DNA of 64,000 nucleotides from Isoetes taiwanensis (GCA_021234155.1 JAJEKV010000011.1:16010441-16074440); one strand, 5' to 3'. Counted from the first letter of the stretch, positions 44,803-57,037 are shown. Notes: generated by a model not told the origin, from the sequence alone. A program made the numbers and translations.

Positions 44803-46799
44803 ACCCGGCTACTATTTTGTTTATTCCGGTGTTTGTAGATACTTTCATGCTCGACATTGGTACATTGTCCGAATGCACCCTTATCGACGAGATCATACAC
44901 GCTAGGCAACAATGGAAAGCATTGGGTTGTCCTCGGCCCTAAAGGAAACGGGGCTCCCTGGATAAGTGGAAGACCTTTGAGAAACTATGCGATGTATGTT
45001 ACTGAGGGGGAGGAAGATGACGAGGGAGAGGAAGAAGAGGAGAAGAAGAAGAGAACACCAAGGAAAGGCGGGGAGTCTCTCTCGACCAATATGACCTCAT
45101 TCTTAGCACCGAGGCGGTCCGGGAGAAATGGACCCGACATATGGGCTCAATGGACAAGAGGCAAGGCCGAAGGACGACAATGGAGAATTTCCAAGCGTGC
45201 CGGACCCCAAGTTGTTTGACAAGCGGTTCATGAAGAGGATACTGAGGGGCCTCACCGGACAAAGAAACGCTTTGACCTACAAGGCAAAATCTTGGAGGGA
45301 ACAATCCTGGCGAGGAAGACCGGGAGTTCTAAATTGCGGGGCGCAAAGGATTATGCCACGATCCCTAAAGCGGCGGCGTCGTTAGAAAGAAGGCATCACG
45401 GAGTTCTGCAACGTTGCATCTAATGAATACCATGATTTTGATTATTACAAGGAAAAGGCTGCCCTTGATGAGGAAGACATGAAGGAATTGAACCGTCTAT
45501 GTCAACCCTACATCAACACCAAGCTGAAGCGTAACGTCAAAACCCTTCCTTTCCCTGAACGTGCTATGGCAATTCTGAAAAGGAAGCTTGGATTCGGGGT
45601 GGTCCCATTTAAGGCAGACGATAGCTCCCCCCCATTTCTGGTTACTTTGGGACACAAGGGATTTGGTGGTCTGGAACTGGCACCTGGACCCGTGGCACTA
45701 TTTGCCATCAATATGATCGAAGACCCCACCCTTTTTTATGACAAAGCTGACATAGAGCAGTGGGTACAAGGCGATGTCACGGACATGACCGACACGGATA
45801 CTTTCGGTTTCCTTGTCTTTTGCATGCCGGGCAATCAAACAACTCGCTTGCTCCCCAATGGGCAGCTGATATTAACTTCACCAACAAGATCATGCACTCC
45901 ATATCTGAACTTGATCATGAGTGCGGACTTGGCTTTGCCGAAGGCACCAAGCTTTGCCAACATAGTTTTGGTTTTGATTTCAAGATCTCGGCGGTCGACT
46001 GGATAAGTGGTGGTCTAGCGAGCATCATTATCTCGACAAGTTCATGATCTCTCAAGAGCGTATGGAACCCTGGAAGGGGGGCAGGTTTATGGAGGATGTT
46101 CCATCGATGGACAAGGTCAGCAAAGATGGTGCGACCGGTCCTATACATAGAATTCCTATCCGCCAAGAGTTATCAAGTACTTCATAACCCGGCTTTGGTC
46201 GAGGAAGATCAAATTGTATGAAAGTGGTACATGAATGGCCTGTTCTCTCGGGGGCTATCTTTTTTGGAATGAAACCTATATCCGTGGTTGGAAATAAGGA
46301 CATGGTTGAAACCATTCAGTCATACCTGGATCTGCTTCATGAGCATTTCAAGGGGAGGAAGACAAATGGAAGCAGTAAAGACGACGAGGACGAGGGAGAC
46401 AAACCTGACGGAGACGAGGATGTCGAAGGTTTGGACCAGAATGCTGCCGAAAACATTATTGAAAACCTGAGATTGAGGTGAGTTTACTTTGCTCTATCGG
46501 TGTTTCTCGACTCGCGAGTCGAGAAAACTCGTTTCCTTTCAATACCTTTTCTTTTCATTCTCGACTCGCGAGTCGAAAAACTCGTTCCTTTCTCGGCGGA
46601 TGTCATCATTTCAGGGAATTCCAGCTCAACGACTCCGGATCATTGTCAATGGATTCCAACGGTTCACGTCGCGAGGAGAATGAGAATGAAAATCCAGAGC
46701 AAGACACTGCTCACAGCCAGAAGGAACCTGAAAAGATAATGATCCCGCATTTGGATCCCGATGAACCGGAAATATGGTAAGAGCCAAACTCCAACTGGG

Positions 46800-47449
46800 A
46801 TCCAGCTGGTCCCACCAAGCTTGTAATATTTGACGTCAATGGAGTATTAGCTGCGGTATACCACGACAAAGACGTCCCTCGAGATTAACACCTCGCATCC
46901 CGGTGAAAACAGAGCATAAAATAGTGTATCCGAGGCCTAGAGCTAAGGAAATTATTGACCGGTGCCCGCACGGGATTCGGTGGGCATATGGTCTTGTATG
47001 GCAAAAGAAAAATATTGTCAATGTTCTTGGTGTTCTCGGCATTTCAGTTTTGAAGTTCAAGTTCGTTTGGGGAAACGAAAGGGTCGAAAGCATGTGAAGG
47101 ACCTCGATCCAGCCATCACAAAGGGAAGCCTATAATGGTGAAAAGGCCGGGCCGGGTTTATGAGCTATTCGGGACTATGGCAAACACAACCGCGGCGATC
47201 ATAGACGACTCCGCCTACAAGTGCTATCATAACGCCGCAAAAATACAATCATTGCTAAGCCATATCGACTGAAGAATATGAGACGGATAGGTGGTTGTCC
47301 TTCGGACTCTGTCTGCCTTGGCGGAATCCTCTTCGCCATTCTTGTCGCCGATGTGCTTACGAACTATCCGAGCCTCACGGAACCCGATCCGAGAGCAAGC
47401 CGATCATGAAAGCTATGGACGACAAATACTTTGGTGAACAAGAAGAGTG
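46800..47449 (+). pseudogene. HAD-superfamily (FCP1/NIF-like) phosphatase domain
   Basis: KLVIFDVNGVLAAVYHDKDV carries motif I with D-x-N, as in the plant FCP1-homology group that has LDLNGLL. Next come VYPRPRAKEIIDRC and RWAYGLVWQKKNIVNVLGVL, matching 'RP...FL..C...F..G.WSS...KNV..V'. AAIIDDSAYKCYHN holds the second catalytic acid pair (DDS..K). The end, KPIMKAMDDKYFGEQEE, follows after further frame changes. Family members are C-terminal-domain-type phosphatases or non-catalytic relatives in the nucleus. Premature stops at 46780 and 46887 and frameshifts near 47040, 47110 and 47275 break this copy. Confidence 0.6.
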
Positions 47450-47879
47450 ACCCCCGCTTCGGATAGTCAAATTGTGTGAATATTGTAATCGAGCGTGAAC
47501 ACATGTATTGACCATTTTGTAATGAATATACTTGTATATTGAGTTTTCGATGCCTTTCGACTCACGAGTGAAAAGGCATGCTTGTCGTGTTGATGAAATG
47601 CTTGTACAATCTATTATGATAATGCTTGTACATTGGGTTTCCTGGGCCTTTCTCGACTCGCGAGTCGAGAAAGGCATGCTGGTTTTCTCGTTGACGAAAG
47701 CATTTGTATGCTTCCGTGTGTGATTGAATGCAACCATATTCTAATGAGTATGGTTGTACTTTGATTTTTACGGGCCTTTCTCGACTCGCGAGTCGAGAAA
47801 GACACTACTTCCCACGTCATTGGATGCAGTTGTATGGAATGAATGTTCTCCGTTGTAATTTGATTTCAACGTTCTTTTC

Positions 47880-48650
47880 TTCGTTTTGACTAATGACACC
47901 GTAATTGTTAATCATACTCTCCTTGCTCCGGGTGGTTCGAGCCTGCATCCGACACCGGCCCGCGATCCCGCCGGGCATCACGAGACCGCTCCAGCGGCGG
48001 ATCCCGCTCAAAGGCGGAAGAAATACCGGATTACGCACGGATCCCGGTCCGCGCTACACTCTTGCCCTACCTTTGGGACAAGGTTGCTTTCGCGAATCGA
48101 GAGGTTGCTCGCTACACCACGGGGATAAAGAAACGGCGAAGAACAAAGAGACGATCCGGCAAGCTCAAAGCATCTTGCAAGCATTGCATAACATCCACGG
48201 AGGGTGGGGTGGAGCATATTCGATGAAAGGTCATGGGAGGCGAGTGGAGAAGTCGGGTGGGCGGCGGCGGTAGCTCGAGAGGCACCTCCACGATCGGCAT
48301 TCCACACTCTTGGGTTGCCCCCAAGGCTTCTGAGGCGGCATGAAGAAGCGCCACAAGTTAATCCCCTAAGGTGGACCACCTACCAAGATGATGTAACTGT
48401 AGTGACAGCAAGACCACCATGGTCTCTGCGTCCGATGTAAAATACATTGTATCTGTTCAATTTATTAATAAAAATTCTTTTTCAACTAGATCTTTGGTTT
48501 CAAACTTTAATGAATTTCCTTTGTTTCAGTTGCATTGTTTTTGTTCTCGACTCGCGAACCTGGGAAAACTGGAGCAAAGCTCGGATTCAGAGTTTTATTC
48601 AAAAATTCGAATTTAGGATAGTTTTCGGGCCGGGGTGCTACTTTTTATGT
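47880..48650 (+). other. GC-rich stretch with coding-like but broken frames
   Basis: Overlapping frames (47886-48128, 47905-48273, 48204-48440) give pieces such as NHTLLAPGGSSLHPTPARD and QAQSILQALHNIHGGWGG. No domain is recognised. A degraded CTCGACTCGCGA half-palindrome lies at about 48546. The stretch ends where the AT-rich repeat array begins, near 48690. Confidence 0.35.
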
Positions 48651-48689
48651 AAATTAACCGGGTTCCGAAAAAAAATGGGAATGGAATGA

Positions 48690-50455
48690 GTCCCACTTTA
48701 ATTAAATACGACTTCTCACGTACCCACATAAATTTGCAGCCCAAATTGTACAAAAGCAAGTAGGTAGCACATAAGGGACTTGAAAGGTTACTTTAGGCAT
48801 TTGGACACAAATTGTTCATTAAATTATTTGTACTACCAATACATTATTCTAAGATAAGATAAGATAAGATAAATTTTTATGTCCACGGGAACCCAACGGG
48901 TTATGGGACATGCAATTGAATGGGTCCACACATTGAGTTGCGGTAAGACATCACGATAATTTGATTAATATAAGTCCTGCAATTCTGTCACAAGTCCATT
49001 TAATGGGGCCAACTATTAAGTCAGGCCTTATTCGTACCATATACGGCACAAATTCTGCACTTTTCAATTACCAAACATATCAACAAAAATACAATCATTA
49101 TGAATTGTTCATGTGCATAGAGAATCGTCCAAGCAAACCAAACATGAACACTAAATCAATGAAAATTCAGAGCAACAACTCAGAGTGTTGTTTGGAAGCA
49201 TGTGCAAAATTTATGTCCGAACCATATGGACATTTAGTCTATTGATCTGAGATATTATAAACAACCCAGCCAAGTCAAGTCATTCATTTTGGATTGTTTA
49301 TACGCACACATATAACCTTCCAAACAAACCATGCACGAAAATTAAATCAATGAAAACTCAAAGTACAATACAAACATGTTCGAAGCATGTGCACAATTTA
49401 TTCCTCTAACAATGTGCATCAATTATGTTTACTACACCAACTACATTAAGAGCCTTACGTACTCACATAAATTTGCAGCCCAAATTGTAATAAACCAAGT
49501 AGGTAGCACATAAGGGACTTGAAAGGTTACTTTAGGCATTTGGACACAAATTGTTCATTAAATTATTTGTACTACCAATACATTATTCTAAGAGAGCACA
49601 TGCAATTGAATGGGTCCACACATTGAGTTGCGGTTAGACATCACGATAATTTGATTAATATAAGTCCTGCAATTCTGTCACAAGTCCATTTAATGGGGCC
49701 AACTATTAAGTCAGGCCTTATTCGTGCCATATACGGCACAAATTCTGCACTTTTCAATTACCAAACATATCAACAAAAATACAATCATTATGGATTGTTC
49801 ATGTGCATAGAAAATCGTCCAAGCAAACCAAGCATGAACACTAAATCAATGAAAATTCAGAGCAACAACTCAGAGTGTTGTTTGGAAGCATGTGCAAAAT
49901 TTATGTCCGTACCATAAGGACATTTAGTCTATTGATCCGAGATATTATAAACAACCCAGCCAAGTCAAATCATTCATTTTGGATTGTTTATACGCACACA
50001 TATAACCTTCCAAACAAACCATGCACGAAAATTAAATCAATGAAAGCTCAAAGTACAATACAAACATGTTCAAAGCATGTGCACAATTTATTCCTCTAAC
50101 AATGTGCATAATAGACTATTATTGCTAAGTCCTGCAGTTCTGTCACAAATCCATTTAATGAGGCCAACTATTAAGTTAAGCCTTATTTGTGCCATATACG
50201 GCACAAATTCTGCACTTTTCAATTACCAAACATATCAACAAAAACACAGTCATTATGGATTGTTCATGTGCATAGAACCGTCCAAGCAAACCAAGCATGA
50301 ACACTAAATCAATAAAAATTCAGAGCAACAACTTAGAGTGTGTTGTTTGGAAGCATGTGCAAATTTATGTCCGTGCCATATGCACATTTAGTCTATTGAT
50401 CCGAGATATCATAAACAACCCAGCCGAGTCAAGACATTCATTAATCACTACAAGA
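48690..50455. repeat. Tandem array of a ~690-bp unit
   Basis: Two full units (start points 48717 and 49455) and a partial third (from about 50130) share blocks such as AATTTGCAGCCCAAATTGTA, GGTAGCACATAAGGGACTTG and AACCATGCACGAAAATTAAA. The third unit has an internal deletion. ORFs at 48961, 49651 and 50077 are the same frame in each unit but match no protein I know. The array runs up to the left end of CACTA copy 2. Confidence 0.9.
48853..48907 (-). mobile_element. Minimal LINE 3' end (about 55 bp) with AAGAT tail
   Basis: The first array unit has an extra segment compared with the second. It consists of four AAGAT-type pentamers followed by TTTTTATGTCCACGGGAACC and GGTTATGGGA. This matches the 3' end of the LINE at 12353. 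It is a strongly 5'-truncated insertion of the same LINE family, with a different pentamer tail. Confidence 0.7.
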
Positions 50456-51288
50456 ATATAGGGGGGTCTGTAACACCCCTATTGTAACGCAATTGTAATT
50501 TGTAACGCTTACGCATTTGAAATGCATTATAAGCTATAAAATTAGGCTTTTGAAATGAGTTACTAAAGTGGCAATTTGAAATGCATTACAATATCCTTGA
50601 TACGCATTTCAACAGTTATTTGAAACGCATTTCAAGGGATTTCAAACTCCAATTGTGATATCCGTTACAATAATGTTGATCTGCGTTGCAAACTTTATTT
50701 GAAACGGGACGTCTGAAATGCATTACAAAGCATATTTGATATGCGTTTCAATCATGACCATTGAAATGTGTTTCAAACCCTTAATTTAATTAATATGAAT
50801 GAAATTTGGGCCACGTACTGTATTTTAACTTCATCGAATCTCCCTCCAAATCTGGCGCAGGAAGAGAAGTCGGTGGCGGAGAGACCTAACAACCCTTTCA
50901 TGTTCTTGACAAACCGGTTGGCCGCTTCTACAATAGAATCGATTCTACAAGGAGGTATTCTGCTTCAGATCCTTAGGTTTTTTTCATTGCTTGCTTTGCT
51001 GGTTAGGTTTTTCCCTTTCTTTACTTTAAATTTGTTTAAAACTTCAGTGGCGACGGCAGAGCTTCTAACTCAGTTCGTATTTTTTTAAGCTCTTATACAG
51101 CACTGCCATAGGAAGGACGCAAAATACTTTTACTACAACAGATTTAGGTTTTGTTGTAGCTTTCTTTTGCAAAATTTTCTTCTAGAACTCATCTTAATCT
51201 AAATCTTTCTTCTAGAACTCGACCTAATATAACACAGACCAAAGATATTTTGTCAACGCTTATTTGAATAATATGGTTTCTTGGTTTC

Positions 51289-54200
51289 TTTTTTTTTTTA
51301 ATTGAAGGCCGATGTATATATTATATATAAATAAAGTTACAAAAATTTACTTTTTACAGGGAAGTATAACCCATTTTACTCATATAAAAGGAGAGTTTTT
51401 TAAGAAGGAAAGAGACAGTTAATTCATGAAATTTCGACTTCCTCTGAGATAATCCAGTTCTGTTATAGATTGCACGGATCAGCAAACTAGAAGGGGGGTT
51501 TGAGATGGAAATTGGTGATTTTCCGACCCTTTCCCCTGACCATGATTGTGAGGATGCAAAAAGCACACAGGCAGGATTCTGCTTTGGCCATGTTGAACCT
51601 TCCTCTGTTATCTTTGGCCCCGCATAGAAGAGCTCTTCTGATATCATAGTTCTGGTCACAGCAGCAGTTACATGAACAGGGTTCTTCATGCCCATACAGG
51701 TTCGGGGGGCCGAAAACTTTGAGCCACTCCATGTTGGTGTTGGGATCAATTCTCCTCCATTTGATCTTCCGCACCAGCACAAATATGATCCCTGAAATGG
51801 AAGAATAAACCATAAGCAAAAATCAAGAGGCTGCATTAATCCAATTAATATCATATGTAATCTGCTTGATAACAGTTTTCGGGTGAATAATCTCATGATT
51901 GAAGATGAACGCATTGCGCCCTTTCCAGATCCTCCATAACAAAATAAAGATCCTCCAGTCATTCGGGGCATGAAGAAGTCCAAAGAATTTATAGATAGGA
52001 CATTGTAGCCACGAAGGTTGGAGGCTAAATCCAACATCCATTCTGACCAAATACAGCTCCTAAAGAGATGATTTTCATCTTCTTTTTGCTCTAAACACCT
52101 AGGACATACATCTGAGTCGGACATTTGCATTTTATATCTTTTACTGTTCGTTGCCAGGGCCTTATGCCATAACTGCCACATGAAGGACTTGATTTTGGGG
52201 TAAATAGGGCTTGACCACATGAACTTTAGGTTCCTCTCGCATCTATCTGCCCCTGTTTGCCATTTGTCATGGATAGATATAGTAAGACCCCTCATGAGGA
52301 ACCTATAAGCCATTCTGACTGATAAAACCGTCTTCCCGTGATAGTTCCAATTACATTCATTATTGGACCATATTTCTTGAAGCAAGGTGGTGCAGATATT
52401 GTTATAGAGGAACTCGCATGCCTCTCCTTCTTCGGCAAGAATTGAGTCCCTAAAGGGGATAATTCCATTCTCATTGTACAGATCCTTGATCAGAATGATT
52501 CCTTTGGTACTCCAGAGCTTGGCCTGATCTGGAAAATGACAAGCTAAATATAAAGATGGATTATTAGTAAGAATAGCAGGATTCCAGAAAATAGACTGGT
52601 CCATGGATAGCCCTTCCTTCCAATCGAGGACTCCCCTAACCGAATTCCAGACCTTGATCCACTTCTTGATAAGGGCCGGAGTAGATCTTGGGACCGTGAA
52701 AGGGAAATAAATAGAATGGGGAAGAACTACCTTTAACTACCTCCAACCAAAAGACCAACATTTTATAAGATAATGTCTAATGATGATTGAAATCGGATGC
52801 TTAATCAAATTATGGGCAGCTTTAAAGAAGTACTTGGCTGCAAGAGCTAGGCCCTGCTTCTCAATATTTATAACACCTAGACCTCCATCCTTTTTCCGTT
52901 TGCAACATTCTGACATGGCAACTGGGGTCCAGTATCTTCTATTCTGGCCACAGGAAATGAACCTGCCAATAATACTCTGCAATTTATTAGATACCTTCTT
53001 AGGGGCAAGGATCACCGAGGATTGATAGACATGAGATGAAGAGATAACAGAGTTTGCAATAATTGCCCTTCCCTGCTTGGAAATATATTTGGAATTAAGG
53101 TTATCTACCTTTTTTGGGAACTTCTCAATAATCTCTGTTCATATATCAGAGGGGCTCCCTTTTAAAGCATTTATAAGGGATACCAAGAATTTTAGAGGAA
53201 TTGGTTGGAAGAATATACTTACAGCCTAGGAGATCAGCTGTGTATTCCCCTTTTACCTGGTCCTTGGACATAACCTTTGACTTGATAGGATTAATTTTGC
53301 AGCCAGAAGCAGTGCCAAAGTTCTCCAGAATCCTTTGGGTGTTAATGATCGACTGATTATCCATGGATACGAGGATGAAGGTGTCATCTGCAAAATGTCC
53401 ATTCAAAATTTGATCCATTCCTTCATCATTCTTAGGAAGGCTTAATCCTTGGATCAGGTTAGAGTTTTTGGCATCCTCTAATTTACAGTGAAGAGCCTCC
53501 ATGATAATGAGAAAGAGAAAAGGGGCCAAAGGGCAGCCTTGTTTAACTCCTCTTTTCAGAGGGAAAAAAGGGCTGCATTCCCCATTGATAAGCACCGAAG
53601 ACCTCGAATTAGCAAGAGTAGCTCTAAAGATAAGAATTACCTCATTGGAGAAACCCATGGCATTACAGCACTTAAGTAGAAAGTTCCAACTTACAGTATC
53701 AAATGCTTTGGTGATGTCCAGCTTGATTAGAGCAATATCCTGGTTGGAGTCTTTTGCCCAGTTGAGGCCCAGAATGGCTGTGACCACGTTGTCTAAGATA
53801 AACCTATCCTTAAGGTATGCAGCCTGGGATGAGCTAATAATTCTGTCCAGCACAGGTTTGAGCCTTCTAGCAATGGTACCCGAGATTAGCTTGTAGACCA
53901 CATTGGAGAGAGATATTGGTCTATAATCTGAGAAAGATTCTGGCATGTCCACTTTAGGGATGAGAGTTATAAGACGTGTGTTGATTCTGGCATCCAAACA
54001 AATCTTATCTCTGAATTCATTGGCCATGCTTGTAATACACTCCTCAAGAATAGGCCATGCTTTTAGGAAGAATTCAACTGGTGGCCCATCTGGCCCTGGA
54101 GTCTTACCCTTGTCCATATCTCAGGCTGTGAGAAGAAGTTCAGCATTGGTGAAGGGTCTGTCCAGGGAAGCATTGTCTTCAACTGTAACTTTTGGTTGTA

Positions 54201-55493
54201 TATTAATAAATTCATCCATTCTCTTAACCTGGCAGTCTTGATTGGTTCCCATAATATTAGTGAAGTGCTGTGAGGCAGCTTTTTTGATCTGGTCCTCATC
54301 CATAATGAGCTCATCGCCAACCTTAATATCAAAAATGTGATTCCTCTTGATTTTTCCTTTAGCCTTGGCAAAGAAAAATTTTGAGCTGCACCATTCATCA
54401 TCTTTAATTTCTCTTATCTTAGCTTTAAGTCTCCATCCCTGGGCAATTCTGATCTCTTCCCTTTCGATCTCAGCTCTAATGTTGTCCTTAATTGACTCAG
54501 GAGCTTGGGGAAGGGAGTCTCTTAGGTTTTGGAGAGCTGTCATTTTTTGCTTGTGAACCCCTTTGCCCCACTCCTTAAGCCAATTCTTGATGGCTTTAGA
54601 TAGTGTTTTCCACCAAAACATCCAACCAGAGGAGCCATTGGGTTTCGGGTACCTGGAAATAACCTGTTGAAGCCTGTCCATAAAATCCTCTTGATCCAAC
54701 AAATTAGTATTCAATTTAAAGTAGGTCTTTTTCCTCTTGATCACGTTCTTGTCTGAGATAATCAATTGCTGTGGGTAATGGTCAGAAAGAGTGTACCCTT
54801 CTAAGTTACAGACCCTATTACTATAATTCCAAAGATTCTCAGATAGATAAAACCTGTCATGAAGACAGAGAGTAGGGTCGCTTCTCTTATCCGTCCAATT
54901 ATAAGAGTTGGGTTTCGTCCTGGCCATCATCAAGTTACGACCACTGATAAGGCTCCTCCAAGCATTCTTCTCTTGAGCTCCCAGAGGCCTGAAGTTCTTG
55001 TTCTTCATAAACTCATTAGTTACCATATTCAAATCACCTCCTAGAATACACTCATCAAATTCCAAGTTATCGAGACTATTCTTAACCATATTCCAAACAC
55101 CTACCCTTTCACTGGGGTTATTAAAAGCATAGATATTGACCAAGGCCACCCTAGTTTTAAATAAATTACAAAGCATGATCTGCCATATACCATTTCTACC
55201 ATTAACCATATAAACATCCGAAATATTTAGACTATTCTTCCAAATCATAGCAATCCCTGCAGAAGAATCGTTAGCAGGAATAGACCAAAGATCATACCCA
55301 GGAGGGAGAGTTTTTCCTATCATGATTTTGTGATTAGCATCATGGATCTTGTGCTCTTGGATAAATAAGATATCAGGGTTAAGAGAGAAAATACAAACCT
55401 TCAACCTATCTCTTTTAATACAGTTGTTGATCCCCTGGAGATTCCAGGTAATTCAATTAATCCTTTTATCAATACCTATACCTTCCTACCACT
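51289..55493 (-). mobile_element. L1-type LINE, 4.2 kb, 5'-truncated
   Basis: The insertion is flanked by a perfect 15-bp duplication TGGTTTCTTGGTTTC (51274-51288 and 55494-55508). It ends in a poly(A) tail, seen as a T-run at 51288-51299 on the plus strand. It carries ORF2 only; ORF1 is missing because the 5' truncation falls just before the endonuclease. Insertion into CACTA copy 2 but not copy 1 places it after the element was duplicated. Confidence 0.95.
51354..55446 (-). pseudogene. LINE ORF2: endonuclease, reverse transcriptase, zf-RVT, degenerate tail
   Basis: Domains run in order on the minus strand. An APE-type endonuclease starts at WNLQGINNCIKRDRLKV (about 55446), with FIQEHKI, ILGGDLNMV and LSDHYPQQL. 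A TGA at 54121-54123 then interrupts the frame. The reverse transcriptase follows: KTPGPDG, LITLIPK, YRPISLSNVVYKLI, LIKLDITKAFDTVSW, GVKQGCPLAPFLF and HFADDTFIL with the catalytic ADD (54117-53146). A frameshift leads to the connector (ERKKDGGLGVINIE-like, 53015-52737). The zf-RVT domain is at 52604-51880 (KIKSFMWQLWHKALATN; CPRCLEQKEDENHLFRSC). Further shifts lead to an IWKGRNAFIFNHE segment and a poorly preserved RNase H-like end. The element makes no functional protein. Confidence 0.9.
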
Positions 55494-56359
55494 TGGTTTC
55501 TTGGTTTCATTTCTTGCAAGTTCCACTTTTATTTTATGTATTTGTAGAAGCTGGTTACCATCGTTTTATCTTGCATGTGTAACATTTTGCAGAGTGCTCT
55601 TTTATGCTATCAATTCTTGGTAACTTATTCTCTGCTTTCGTTATAGTTTAAAGCACCAAGTTTCCTTGGCTTTCTTTCTGGCCAATACATTTCTTAACAA
55701 ATGAACTTCTCATTGATTTTACTGTTTGCAGGTGAATATCATATGCAGAATGATGGCTTATTAGCAACTTAAACTATATTTCGGAATAAAGTTAATTTAT
55801 TCTTGAAAGCAGAATCTTCTCTTTTTGCAGTTATTATGATTTTCTTTTGGATGATTTTCTTTTGGATGCTATATTTGGAATTTGGCAGTTTTGTGATTTT
55901 TTTTTTTTGATGCTATATATGGAATGTTGTGAACAACTAGATTGTGAGATTGGTCTCAAAGAGGATTAGTCTTGGAAATATGGTTGGGGTTCAAATCCCC
56001 ACATTCAAATTTTGACTGTTCAAATAACTATTAAAGTAGAGTAGCATAATGCTGGTTGTGCTACGTGGGTCTGATATATTATTAAAAGTACTAGTCCAAT
56101 GTGCAAATTGATGCCTGGAAATTGTTGCCACATGGCAGTCTAACATGTCATTAGAGTGAATGATACACCATTTTTTTGTTACAACAACTTCTTGACACGT
56201 TCAATTTAAAAGAAAGTTAAATAACTCAAATAAATAAACAAATACACTTGAAATGCGTTTCAAAATTGAAATGCATTGCTAATTGATTTCTATTGAAACG
56301 TATTTCATATTTGCAACTCGTTTCATATTTGTTACTAAGGTAGGTATTTTCTTCTAGTG

Positions 56360-57037
56360 ACATCTTATAACTAAGTTTGTCCATTGGCAGCAAGTTAGCT
56401 TATTACAACTTGCAACTTTGATCTCCTGTGGAATAACTCTTGCCTAACACGCAAATCACTACTATGCAATCATGTAACTTGGCAAAACTTACTTCAAAGC
56501 GTTCCTCAGGTGGATGCACATGACGAAGAGGCTTGCAAATTATGCTTTGAGAGGTATAATCTTCTGTTCTTCTTTGAAGGACTAAAATACAAGCAAAAGC
56601 AACAAGATTCTCATGAACATAGTACTGGACCTTGCTGCCTGCATGAACATAGTATCACAGCTTGCTACTTGAGCATAATAAGCTATATATGTATGAACTG
56701 GGGATTTGTGAATTCTAGCCCTCATACAAACAAAGCTAATCTGCAAATTTACCGTGAAGATGAATGTTGTATATCTCTATATGGCCGCAAAAGGAAGTAA
56801 GCAATGTGCCTTGCATGGTGTTAAGTACTAAAGAGACTCAACATGCATGCACGTGTGCATGCCAAAACCATAGGTTAGGAGTGCGCTAACAAGAAATACA
56901 ACACACGCTCTATAAATACTGTTGGCATACCCTCACACAAATACGCACAATAGAATCATATGCATACTATAGCAAAATGGCCGTATAATTATACGTTTTG
57001 CCCGATGAACCATTTTTTGTGATATTTACAAGGAGCG
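56360..57037. other. Intergenic DNA, no gene recognised
   Basis: A 96-codon plus ORF at 56510-56800 has no recognisable domain and no splice context. CATGCATGCACGTGTGCATG-type alternating sequence lies near 56845. Confidence 0.4.

Larger units (their letters stand above)
43072..47449 (+). pseudogene. Degenerate multi-exon gene ending in a HAD/FCP1-like domain
   Basis: Coding-quality blocks lie in changing frames on the plus strand. Block 43072-43600 opens at an acceptor TTTACAG with a basic segment (TPSKKRARGG), followed by an acidic and hydrophobic stretch (NPGELEVFLLSEYLNSIHPF). Further blocks are 44870-45070 (HWVVLGPKGNGAPW, then a poly-E tract), 45479-46479 (LPFPERAMAILKRKLGFGVV; IMHSISELDHECGLGF; VLSGAIFFGMKPISVVGNKD) and 46615-46779 (an acidic segment). 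Introns are visible: AAG|GTAAAT near 44388 to TTTGTAG near 44838 (seven palindromes), and GAG|GTGAGT at 46480 to TTTCAG at 46614 (two palindromes); the second joins its exons in frame. At least five frameshifts or stops occur. I do not recognise the N-terminal part. It is a decayed gene, or a real gene with indel errors in the assembly. Confidence 0.5.
40831..47801. repeat. Dispersed palindrome family, core CTCGACTCGCGAGTCGAG
   Basis: At least 18 copies, self-complementary over 20-30 bp, occur at: 40831-40852, 40854-40875, 41447-41470, 41743-41770, 41822-41848, 41864-41889, 44413-44436, 44474-44498, 44536-44560, about 44600, 44659, 44716 and 44778, 46503-46526, 46558-46580, 47551-47579, 47646-47675 and 47776-47801. 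Flanking bases differ between copies but stay complementary, for example GCATT...AATGC and GCCTTT...AAAGGC. Several copies are perfect. All lie in the GC-rich island, mostly in probable introns. Confidence 0.9.
50456..56359. mobile_element. CACTA element, copy 2, interrupted by a LINE
   Basis: It has the same termini (CACTACAAGAA, TTCTTCTAGTG) and the same interior as copy 1 at 9012-10793, with scattered substitutions. It lacks about 120 bp near the right end and carries a 4.2-kb LINE at 51289-55493. The 3-bp flanks are AAT (left) and ACA (right). The left neighbour is the ~690-bp array. Confidence 0.9.

Noticed and set aside
48961-50307. Repeated ORFs of 76-94 codons in the ~690-bp array
   Set aside because: They look conserved only because the units are near-identical copies. 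Differences between units are not preferentially silent, and no protein family is recognised.
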